NCBI GenBank assembly: GCA_947166955.1
Contig: CAMVGI010000097.1
Coordinates: forward strand, 1 to 5,774
Reading direction: 5' to 3'
From: an uncultured Clostridia bacterium
GTDB taxonomy: Bacteria; Bacillota_A; Clostridia; Oscillospirales; Oscillospiraceae
DNA: 5,774 bases
The notes under the pieces were generated by a model that was not told the origin of the DNA, ran no database searches, and was given only the letters and a program-made list of their open reading frames with translations. Positions 1 through 4,599 of this stretch are shown piece by piece; within the stretch, counting starts at the first letter, position 1; each line of letters opens with the position of its first letter. Made by a program: the position numbers and the translations under genes.

Positions 1-409
1 TAAGATGCAGTTGGTTGTAGCCGTTTGGCGCGCTTTCGTTCTGCACAAACGACGGCGCAGCCGGATTGCGCGCCATGTTGATCGACGAGCCATCGACGGC
101 GAGCAGACGGTAGCCTCGGTAAAGCTCGACGTCGTTGCAAGCGGCGTTGAAGCGGTGGAACACGTCAAGCAGCAGCGCAGGAGGTATGTCCTTGCGCCGC
201 ATAGACACGGCGGCAGGAGTTACGTCGATTTCGGCGCGGTGCAATTCCTTTGCAAGCGATCCGCCCTCTGCGGTAATCAGAAAGCGGAGCAAATCTTCCT
301 GTGATAGTTTGGAACGCTCACGGGAGAACTGCTTGCCGTTGCTGTTCTGCGTTACAGCAGAGCGTATAGCTTGGTTAAGCGCGGACTTTATTAATGCAGG
401 ATTTGGCAT
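1..409 (-). CDS. IS4-family (DDE) transposase, N-terminal 136 residues, continues past the left edge
   Basis: This is the start of an insertion-sequence transposase, which would cut and rejoin the element's ends. Reading the minus strand from ATG at 409 gives 136 uninterrupted codons beginning MPNPALIKSALNQAIRSAVT and reaching the window edge in frame. Recognisable features are QFSRERSKLS (residues 27-36), EGGSLAKEL (48-56), YRGYRLLAVDGSSIN (97-111) and NGYNQLHL (129-136). This order (FSRER, GGS-KEL, GYRLLAVDGS, YNQLHL) is one I recall from IS4-family transposases of Clostridia, usually near 440 residues. D106 in AVDGS is the expected first catalytic Asp of the DDE triad; the other two would lie outside. 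The start is set by AAAGGAGG (425-418 on the minus strand), 8 nt before ATG. No frameshift or stop is visible, so the element could be intact, but the rest is unseen. The subgroup is uncertain because neither terminal inverted repeat can be assigned. Confidence 0.82.
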   Translation of the reverse strand, partial: MPNPALIKSALNQAIRSAVTQNSNGKQFSRERSKLSQEDLLRFLITAEGGSLAKELHRAEIDVTPAAVSMRRKDIPPALLLDVFHRFNAACNDVELYRGYRLLAVDGSSINMARNPAAPSFVQNESAPNGYNQLHL

Positions 410-443
410 ATTGCAATCCTCCTTTCGATGGTTTATAATGAGA

Positions 444-469
444 CCGCCGCGGGGTGCTGCCCGCGGCGG
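444..469 (-). terminator. GC-rich hairpin between the 78-residue gene and the transposase
   Basis: CCGCCGCGGG (444-453) and CCCGCGGCGG (460-469) form a perfect 10-bp stem with a 6-nt loop. It lies downstream of the 494-730 gene and upstream of the transposase, both on the minus strand. The minus-strand tail is TCTCATTATAAA, with only a poor T run, so as an intrinsic terminator it is weak. It could insulate the transposase from outside transcription, as hairpins near insertion-sequence ends often do, or be part of the element's end. The structure is certain; the role is inferred. Confidence 0.5.
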
Positions 470-478
470 CGCGGGGAA

Positions 479-499
479 ATGTTAATTCAGATGTTAATT
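479..499. repeat. 9-bp direct repeat ATGTTAATT at the 3' end of the 78-residue gene
   Basis: ATGTTAATT occurs at 479-487 and again at 491-499, separated by 3 bp. The second copy holds the TAA stop codon (496-494) of the minus-strand gene, and the first offers an out-of-gene copy of the same sequence. A 9-bp duplication could be a target-site duplication, but both copies are on the same side of the transposase gene, which argues against that. Chance in AT-rich DNA is a fair alternative. Confidence 0.3.
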
Positions 500-730
500 T
501 TTATCAAGGAAAGCAGTTGCGAGGGTCTGAGCGACGATTGCCTCAAAAAATGCGATTGTCGGTGCGGATGCTTGATCGGCAAGATCGTGAATTTTCTGGG
601 CAGCGAACGCTGCATTGTCAGGGTTGCTAAGGTCAAGGAATGCGAAAAATATGAAGTCCTTGTTGTATTCGCCCATCTTCACGTTCATCTTGACCTCAAA
701 GCCGGTGGTGCCCATGTTTTCCTCTTTCAT
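494..730 (-). CDS. uncharacterised 78-residue protein
   Basis: I do not recognise this protein. ATG at 730 is preceded by AAAGGAGG (747-740 on the minus strand) with a 9-nt spacer, an excellent ribosome binding site that decides the strand and start. A second in-frame ATG at 715 (residue 6, MGTTGF) has a weaker GAGG before it. The protein begins MKEENMGTTGFEVKMNVKMG. It appears to have two short beta segments (GFEVKMNVKM about 10-19, and DFIFFAFLDL about 24-33), then two helices (about 36-51 and 54-74, the latter Ala-rich and hydrophobic: APTIAFFEAIVAQTLATAF). It has no signal peptide, no cysteines and no DNA-binding motif I can identify. It reads as a small soluble alpha/beta protein. It is transcribed towards the transposase, with a GC hairpin between them, and may be accessory DNA beside the insertion sequence. 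An antisense ORF covers it but lacks a ribosome binding site. Confidence 0.6.
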   Translation of the reverse strand: MKEENMGTTGFEVKMNVKMGEYNKDFIFFAFLDLSNPDNAAFAAQKIHDLADQASAPTIAFFEAIVAQTLATAFLDKN

Positions 731-800
731 GTCGGATATCCTCCTTTCTTCCCGACGGCATCGAAGCTCTAAAGCGCGCCGAACTTGATGCCTCGGGCGT

Positions 801-810
801 GAACGCGTTC
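801..810. promoter_or_regulatory. 10-bp perfect palindrome GAACGCGTTC in the leader of the 78-residue gene
   Basis: GAACGCGTTC is its own reverse complement. It lies between the putative minus-strand -10 box (825-820) and the ATG at 730, where a repressor operator could sit. At only 10 bp and in one copy it is weak evidence, and no transcription factor can be named. Confidence 0.2.
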
Positions 811-819
811 TTTGGTTCT

Positions 820-847
820 AGTATAGCCCACGAAGGAGGAAAAACAA
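820..847 (-). promoter_or_regulatory. possible promoter for the 78-residue gene
   Basis: On the minus strand TATACT (825-820) is a good -10 box. TTGTTT (847-842), 16 bp upstream, is a poor -35 match (3 of 6). The predicted start near 813 leaves an untranslated leader of about 80 nt before the ATG at 730. The site overlaps the ribosome binding site of the divergent 58-codon ORF (AGGAGG at 834-839). No better candidate is visible upstream of this gene. Confidence 0.3.
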
Positions 848-848
848 G

Positions 849-1025
849 ATGAAAAGTGACCAAACATGCGGGAAGATCAGCATAATTGAACGTATATTAA
901 ACTTTTTGGACTGTATACCCAATTTCTTAACTAGGTCTGATTTTGGCGGCATTGTGAAAAATAACCAAAAACGTAAAACCGGACAGACTTTTTGGAGTCT
1001 GTCCGGTTCTTTACTTAATAGGTAG
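849..1025 (+). CDS. possible 58-residue small protein ending in a palindrome; doubtful
   Basis: AGGAGG (834-839) sits 9 nt before ATG 849, as good a ribosome binding site as any in the window. The frame stays open for 58 codons to TAG at 1023-1025. The product starts MKSDQTCGKISIIERILNFL and ends KTGQTFWSLSGSLLNR. It is polar to amphipathic, with two Cys (7, 22) and no membrane segment. I do not recognise it. The DNA of codons 1-40 is about 35% GC, against about 70% in walJ. Codons 43-54 are encoded by a perfect 13-bp hairpin (977-1008), so either the ORF has acquired its C terminus from an inserted palindrome, or it is a leader-type or chance ORF. I see no convincing plus-strand promoter. 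Confidence 0.35.
   Translation: MKSDQTCGKISIIERILNFLDCIPNFLTRSDFGGIVKNNQKRKTGQTFWSLSGSLLNR
977..1008. terminator. perfect 13-bp-stem hairpin (first of three), possibly a dispersed palindrome
   Basis: AACCGGACAGACT (977-989) pairs exactly with AGTCTGTCCGGTT (996-1008) around the loop TTTTGG. The plus-strand tail CTTTACTT is moderately T-rich. The minus-strand tail runs GGTTTTACGTTTTT, so it could stop transcription in either direction. It lies inside the 3' end of the 58-codon ORF. It shares the core GGACAGA/TCTGTCC with the next hairpin, which suggests a repeated extragenic palindrome rather than a gene-specific terminator. Confidence 0.6.
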
Positions 1026-1026
1026 G

Positions 1027-1071
1027 AAAAGGATTAAGGGACAGATTCAACGAATCTGCCCCTTAACTTTT
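1027..1071. terminator. 15-bp-stem hairpin with one mismatch (second of three), bidirectional terminator-like
   Basis: TTAAGGGACAGATTC (1034-1048) pairs with GAATCTGCCCCTTAA (1052-1066) around an AAC loop. There is one A-C mismatch (1041 against 1059). AAAAG (1027-1031) and CTTTT (1067-1071) can extend the stem past a 2-nt bulge, giving the A-stem-T layout of a bidirectional terminator. The plus-strand tail is CTTTTCTCATTTTA. Confidence 0.6.
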
Positions 1072-1089
1072 CTCATTTTAATACCATTG

Positions 1090-1112
1090 CCCGCAAGGGC
1101 GGGAATTTTTTT
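1090..1112 (+). terminator. intrinsic terminator upstream of walJ (third hairpin)
   Basis: CCCGC (1090-1094) pairs with GCGGG (1099-1103) around AAGG and is followed by AATTTTTTT (1104-1112), a classical Rho-independent layout with a short, GC-only stem. Its T tract runs directly into the -35 box of the walJ promoter. It would shield the walJ operon from plus-strand read-through. Confidence 0.6.
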
Positions 1113-1139
1113 GACTATTCCTACCGCTTGTGGTACACT
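1111..1139 (+). promoter_or_regulatory. sigma-A-type promoter of the walJ-rlmH-mutase operon, predicted leaderless
   Basis: TTGACT (1111-1116) is 5 of 6 to the -35 consensus and TACACT (1134-1139) is 4 of 6 to the -10 consensus, with an ideal 17-bp spacer. Counting 7 nt from the -10 end puts the transcription start at about 1146, the A of the walJ ATG. No Shine-Dalgarno lies upstream of that ATG, which agrees with a leaderless message. Confidence 0.65.
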
Positions 1140-1145
1140 CTTTCT

Positions 1146-1937
1146 ATGGAATTTTTTACACTGGCAAGCTCATCAAGCGGCAACGCCGCGCTCGCGCGCT
1201 GCGGCGACACGGCAGTTCTGATCGACGCGGGCATCTCTGCGCGGCGCATCGCGCAGTCCCTTGCACAGCTCGGCATGACGCCGGACGCGCTGGACGCCGT
1301 GCTCATCACGCACGCGCACAGCGACCATGTATCCGGTCTTGCGACGCTCTGCAAAAAGTACGACGTTCCCGTTTACGCGAGCCGCGCGGCGTCGCAGTTT
1401 CTCGTCTGCGCGGCGGACGCGCTGCGCCCCGTGTCGCCCGGCGAAACTTTTTCCGTGGGAGCGTTTGAGATCCGCTGTTTTCGCACCTCGCACGACGCGG
1501 CGGGGAGCGTCGATTACCGACTCGACTGCGTGGACGGCTCGCTAGGTCTTCTGACCGACACGGGCTACGTCACCGACGAGGCGGCGGAGGCGCTTATCGG
1601 CGTCGACGCGCTGCTGCTGGAGGCAAATCACGACGTCGAAACGCTGCAAAACGGCCCGTATCCCTACTACCTCAAGCGGCGCATCCTCGGCGACGAGGGG
1701 CATCTTTCGAATGAAGCGGCGGCGGAATTCGCGCTGCGCTGCTGCATCGGCGGCACGCGGGACATTTTGCTCGCGCACCTCTCCGCAGAGAACAACACGC
1801 CCGCCATGGCGGAATACGCCGTCGCGCGGCGACTGCAATCCGCGGGCTTTTCCGTGCGGCTCGGCGTCGCGCCCCGCGACTGCCTGAGCGAGGCGCACAT
1901 TGTCGCACGCGCGCAGCGCGCGTGCGCGGCGAGGTAG
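1146..1937 (+). CDS. walJ: WalJ/YycJ-type metallo-beta-lactamase-fold hydrolase
   Basis: A 263-residue, probably cytoplasmic metal-dependent hydrolase of the YycJ/WalJ family. Members are placed with DNA-acting MBL nucleases and have been linked to coordinating cell division with DNA replication; the substrate is not settled. The start MEFFTLASSSSGNAALARCG matches the family's usual opening (short strand, then AS-SSGN). Visible motifs are DAGIS (27-31), the metal motif HAHSDH (56-61), SHD with H116, LLTDTG with D138 (135-140), LLEANHD (157-163), GHLSNE (185-190) and AHLSAENN (210-217). Together these supply the expected metal ligands and the H-L-S-N and H-L-S-x-x-N-N family signatures. ATG 1146 is preferred to an in-frame TTG at 1128, which would add six residues and overlap the -10 box. 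There is no Shine-Dalgarno. It is the first gene of the operon, and rlmH follows after 5 bp. Length and motifs are complete. Confidence 0.93.
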   Translation: MEFFTLASSSSGNAALARCGDTAVLIDAGISARRIAQSLAQLGMTPDALDAVLITHAHSDHVSGLATLCKKYDVPVYASRAASQFLVCAADALRPVSPGETFSVGAFEIRCFRTSHDAAGSVDYRLDCVDGSLGLLTDTGYVTDEAAEALIGVDALLLEANHDVETLQNGPYPYYLKRRILGDEGHLSNEAAAEFALRCCIGGTRDILLAHLSAENNTPAMAEYAVARRLQSAGFSVRLGVAPRDCLSEAHIVARAQRACAAR

Positions 1938-1942
1938 CGAGC

Positions 1943-2425
1943 ATGCAAACCATCAACGTCCTTTGCGTCGGCAAGCTGAAGGAGCGTTTTTACGCAGACG
2001 CCTGCGCCGAGTATCAAAAACGCCTCACGCGTTTTTGCTCCCTCTCGCTCGTCGAACTGCCCGAGGAGCGTCTGCCGGACGACCCTTCGCGCGCGCAGAT
2101 CGACGCGGCGCTCGAAAAAGAGGCCGCCGCCATCGAGGAAAAGCTCCCGCGCGGCGGCGCGGTCGTCGCGCTTTGTGTCGAGGGAAAGGAGCTTTCCAGC
2201 GAGCAGCTCGCCGATACGCTTTCGCAATACGCCACGCGCGGCGTTTCGCAGATCACATTTCTCATCGGCGGCAGCTTCGGACTTTCCGAGCGCGTCAAAA
2301 AGGCCGCCGATCTGCGGCTTTCGATGTCGCCGATGACGTTTCCGCACCATCTTGCGCGGGTGATGCTATTGGAGCAGATCTATCGCGCGTACCAGATCCA
2401 AAGCGGGACAAAATACCACAAATAA
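1943..2425 (+). CDS. rlmH: 23S rRNA (pseudouridine-1915-N3)-methyltransferase RlmH
   Basis: RlmH is a SPOUT-class enzyme that uses S-adenosylmethionine to methylate N3 of pseudouridine 1915 in helix 69 of 23S rRNA, acting on assembled ribosomes as a homodimer. The 160-residue length fits the family (about 155-160). The opening MQTINVLCVGKLKERFY is typical. FLIGGSFGL (106-114) is the SAM-binding knot loop. LRLSMSPMTFPHHLARVMLL (124-143) and the C-terminal QIQSGTKYHK (151-160) are signature segments, the last ending in the conserved Tyr-His. ATG 1943 is chosen over GTG 1922 because GAGG (1931-1934) lies upstream inside the walJ stop region and the family starts here. The 5-bp gap from walJ suggests coupled translation. 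The walJ-rlmH neighbourhood is conserved in Bacillus and Staphylococcus. Confidence 0.96.
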   Translation: MQTINVLCVGKLKERFYADACAEYQKRLTRFCSLSLVELPEERLPDDPSRAQIDAALEKEAAAIEEKLPRGGAVVALCVEGKELSSEQLADTLSQYATRGVSQITFLIGGSFGLSERVKKAADLRLSMSPMTFPHHLARVMLLEQIYRAYQIQSGTKYHK

Positions 2426-2448
2426 CGATATATAAGGAGGATACGCAC

Positions 2449-4176
2449 ATGGACTATCGCAAGGAATACGAGAAATGGCTCGCCTCTCCCGCGCTTTCCG
2501 ATGAGGAGCGCGCCGAGCTCAAGGCCATCGCGGGCGATGAAAAGGAGATTGAAAACCGCTTCTACGGCCCGCTCGAATTCGGCACGGCGGGTCTTCGCGG
2601 CACGATGCACGTGGGCCTTCACAACATGAACCGCCACGTCATCGCATGGGCGACGCAGGGTTTTGCCGACGTCATCTCCGCCGAGGGCGCGCAGGCGAAG
2701 GAGCGCGGCGTCGCGATCTGCATGGACTGCCGCAACCACAGCTACGAATTCGCCAAGACCGCTGCGGGCGTCATGGCGGCAAACGGCATCAAGGTGCGTA
2801 TCTTTGACGAACTGCGCCCGACGCCGGAGCTTTCCTTCGCCGTGCGCGAGTACCACTGCCAGGCGGGCATCAATGTCACCGCCAGCCACAATCCCAAGGA
2901 ATACAACGGTTACAAGGTCTACTGGGAGGACGGCGCGCAGCTCCCGCCGCAGCACGCGGATGCGATCGCGAAGCGCCTCGCCCAGATCGACATTTTCGAA
3001 GGCCCCAAGACCATGGACTTTGACGAGGGCGTTAAATCCGGCATGATTACCGTCTTCGGCGAAGAGTGCGACAAGCGGTTCCTCGAAGAGGTCATGGCGA
3101 TGGTCAACGACTACGACAGCGTCAAGAAGGTCGCCGACACGTTCAAGGTCGTCTACACGCCGTTCCACGGCTGCGGCCACAAGCTCGTGCCGGAGGCGTT
3201 GCGCCGCCTCGGCGTCAAGCACCTCATCTGCGAGCCGCAGCAGATGAAGATCGACGGCAACTTCCCCACCGTCGTCTCCCCCAACCCCGAAAATCCCGAG
3301 GGCTTCTACCTCGCCATCGACCTCGCCAAGAAGGAGGGCGCGAACTTCATCATCGGCACCGATCCGGACAGCGACCGCGTCGGCGTCATGGTGCAAAAAC
3401 CCGACGGCGAGTTTCAGGTGCTCACCGGCAATCAGACCGGCGTGCTGCTGCTCGACTACCTCATCGGCGCGATGAAACGCGCGGGCAAGCTGCCCAAGAA
3501 CCCCGCCGCGCTCAAGACCATCGTCACCACCGAGATGGCGCGCAAGGTCGCCGAATCGAACGGGCTGGACTGCTACGACACCTTTACGGGCTTCAAGTTC
3601 ATGGCGGAGAAGATGGGCCAGCTGGAGAGCGCGGGCAAGAACACGGTCATCTTCTCGTACGAGGAGTCCTACGGCTACATGATCGGCCACTACGTCCGCG
3701 ACAAGGACGCCGTCACCGCGTCGCTGCTCATCACCGAGATGGCGGCTTGGTACGCCACGCAGGGCATGACCCTCGCCGACGCGCTCCAGGCGCTCTTTGA
3801 GAAGTACGGCTGGTACGGCGAGAAGACCCACAACCTCGTCATGCCGGGTCTCGACGGTCTCGAAAAGATGGCGAAGCTGATGGCGGACCTGCGCGCGAAT
3901 CCCCCGCAGGAGATCGCGGGCGTCAAGGTCGTCTCGCGCCGCGACTACTCCGACGGCACCGAAACCGACACCGCCACCGGCAAGATCTCCTCCATCGAAC
4001 TCAAGGGGTCGAACGTCCTGCGCTACGCGCTCGAAGACGGCACGGTCATCCTCGTCCGCCCCTCCGGCACGGAGCCGAAGATCAAGGTCTACATTCTCAC
4101 GCAGGGCAAGGACGCGCAGGAGCGCGACGAGCGCATCGCCAAGTACTCCGCGTGGGTCGAAACGCTCAAACGCTGA
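2449..4176 (+). CDS. pgcA: alpha-D-phosphohexomutase (phosphoglucomutase/phosphomannomutase, PgcA-like)
   Basis: A cytoplasmic Mg-dependent enzyme moving phosphate between C1 and C6 of hexose phosphates, most likely glucose, feeding UDP-glucose and cell-envelope glycan synthesis. It has 575 residues, close to the roughly 580 of Bacillus PgcA and the PGM2-like branch. In order: EFGTAGLRG (43-51, substrate phosphate end), TASHNP (144-149, phosphoserine S146), GTDPDSDR (303-310, metal loop with D305, D307, D309), SYEESYGY (403-410, sugar specificity loop) and RPSGTEPKIK (537-546, phosphate-binding loop). All four domains look complete. The start is fixed by AAGGAGG (2434-2440), 8 nt before ATG. 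Glucose versus mannose preference cannot be told from sequence; some relatives act on phosphopentoses. The gene follows rlmH by 23 bp with no terminator between. Codons end in C or G far more often than in walJ or rlmH, suggesting higher expression. Confidence 0.94.
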   Translation: MDYRKEYEKWLASPALSDEERAELKAIAGDEKEIENRFYGPLEFGTAGLRGTMHVGLHNMNRHVIAWATQGFADVISAEGAQAKERGVAICMDCRNHSYEFAKTAAGVMAANGIKVRIFDELRPTPELSFAVREYHCQAGINVTASHNPKEYNGYKVYWEDGAQLPPQHADAIAKRLAQIDIFEGPKTMDFDEGVKSGMITVFGEECDKRFLEEVMAMVNDYDSVKKVADTFKVVYTPFHGCGHKLVPEALRRLGVKHLICEPQQMKIDGNFPTVVSPNPENPEGFYLAIDLAKKEGANFIIGTDPDSDRVGVMVQKPDGEFQVLTGNQTGVLLLDYLIGAMKRAGKLPKNPAALKTIVTTEMARKVAESNGLDCYDTFTGFKFMAEKMGQLESAGKNTVIFSYEESYGYMIGHYVRDKDAVTASLLITEMAAWYATQGMTLADALQALFEKYGWYGEKTHNLVMPGLDGLEKMAKLMADLRANPPQEIAGVKVVSRRDYSDGTETDTATGKISSIELKGSNVLRYALEDGTVILVRPSGTEPKIKVYILTQGKDAQERDERIAKYSAWVETLKR

Positions 4177-4195
4177 ACGAAACTCTTTCAAACGC

Positions 4196-4232
4196 AAGGA
4201 ACCGCACGGTATGACCGCGCGGTTCCTTTTTT
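4196..4232 (+). terminator. intrinsic terminator of the walJ-rlmH-mutase operon
   Basis: AAGGAACCGC (4196-4205) pairs with GCGGTTCCTT (4219-4228). The inner CGGT/ACCG pairs after an A-C mismatch, closing on a 3-nt ATG loop, and the T run extends to 4232. It begins 20 bp after the mutase stop. Confidence 0.9.
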
Positions 4233-4283
4233 GCTTGTATACCGGCGTTTTTTCAACGCTTTTTCATAGTTCATCGTCTTATA

Positions 4284-4400
4284 TTTTCGCGGAATCTATT
4301 CTATCATTTTCAATTTACCGACCGTTTTCCGCATTTTTCGTCATTCGCCGCGTTTCTATCAAAACTAAGTCATTTTCGCGGTCTATCGACTTTTTCGCGG
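4284..4400 (+). repeat. three copies of TTTTCGCGG, two within a longer ATTTTCGCGG..TCTAT unit
   Basis: TTTTCGCGG occurs at 4284-4292, 4373-4381 and 4392-4400. The first two are longer matches: ATTTTCGCGG followed by TCTAT, with AA inserted between the two blocks in the first copy. Looser relatives (TTTTCCGC at 4325-4332, TTTCCGCG at 4412-4419) lie nearby. The spacing is irregular, so this is a degenerate interspersed repeat rather than a CRISPR-like array. Confidence 0.4.
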
Positions 4401-4429
4401 AAACCGCCTGATTTCCGCGTTTCTTTTTT
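4396..4429 (+). terminator. 8-bp hairpin with pyrimidine tail, possible secondary terminator
   Basis: CGCGGAAA (4396-4403) pairs with TTTCCGCG (4412-4419) around an 8-nt loop and is followed by TTTCTTTTTT. This resembles a weak backup terminator on the plus strand, behind the main one at 4196. It may instead be a by-product of the local CGCGG repeats. Confidence 0.35.
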
Positions 4430-4542
4430 CTTTGGCAGACTGTTCCTTTTTGTCGAAACGCGTCGGTCTCTGCATTTTTTATTTTCGGTCCGGTTTTGCC
4501 CCGCTCCGCACACCGAACATGCCTCCGAAACGGTAAAAAGAC

Positions 4543-4582
4543 GCAAAAAAGGAAAGCTCCCGAGGGAGCTTTCCTTTTTTGC
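4543..4582 (-). terminator. strong bidirectional terminator of gdhA
   Basis: GCAAAAAAGGAAAGCTCC (4543-4560) is exactly complementary to 4565-4582, leaving a CGAG loop. The A6 and T6 runs at the two ends give a U tract in both directions. It lies 17 bp past the gdhA stop on the minus strand and also blocks plus-strand read-through from the mutase operon. Confidence 0.9.
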
Positions 4583-4599
4583 TTGGTAAACCCTTTGCC

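Larger units (their letters stand above)
4233..4542. other. T-rich noncoding stretch between convergent genes
   Basis: About 310 bp between the two terminators. The plus strand is rich in T with scattered CGCGG blocks. ORFs of 66 and 82 codons overlap it, but they run through terminators or the gdhA end and lack ribosome binding sites, so I see no gene. It contains three copies of TTTTCGCGG and one hairpin, listed separately. No promoter stands out. Confidence 0.6.

Noticed and set aside
5..485. Two overlapping plus-strand ORFs of 99 and 116 codons at the left edge
   Set aside because: Both are antisense to the transposase frame, which carries recognisable family motifs and a proper start.
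428..772. 114-codon plus-strand ORF with a Cys-rich segment
   Set aside because: It has no ribosome binding site, runs through the GC hairpin, and is antisense to the 78-residue gene, which has an ideal site. The cysteines come from reverse reading of Ala and Thr codons.
1128..1145. TTG at 1128 as the walJ start
   Set aside because: It would add six residues absent from the family opening, lacks a ribosome binding site, and would put the -10 box inside the coding region.
1922..1942. GTG at 1922 as the rlmH start, giving an overlap with walJ
   Set aside because: The seven extra residues do not fit the family N terminus, and GAGG is placed for ATG 1943.
2396..2425. rlmH 3' end as an SCC-like integration site
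   Set aside because: Staphylococcal cassettes insert at this point of rlmH, but here the mutase follows after 23 bp with no recombinase, repeat or composition break. Only the conserved Tyr-His coding end is shared.
1900..2448. 183-codon upstream extension of the mutase frame, suggesting a fusion protein
   Set aside because: The extension overlaps rlmH in another frame and is Arg/Ala-rich shadow sequence. AAGGAGG and the family start place the true ATG at 2449.
2380..4197. 605-codon minus-strand ORF opposite the mutase
   Set aside because: The opposite strand encodes a complete mutase with all catalytic motifs. The antisense frame is open because of GC-rich third positions, its product is low-complexity (Val, Asp, Leu, Arg), and it has no ribosome binding site.
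4284..4400. TTTTCGCGG copies as a CRISPR-like or iteron array
   Set aside because: The repeats are 9 bp, only three in number, unevenly spaced, and no cas or replication gene is nearby.
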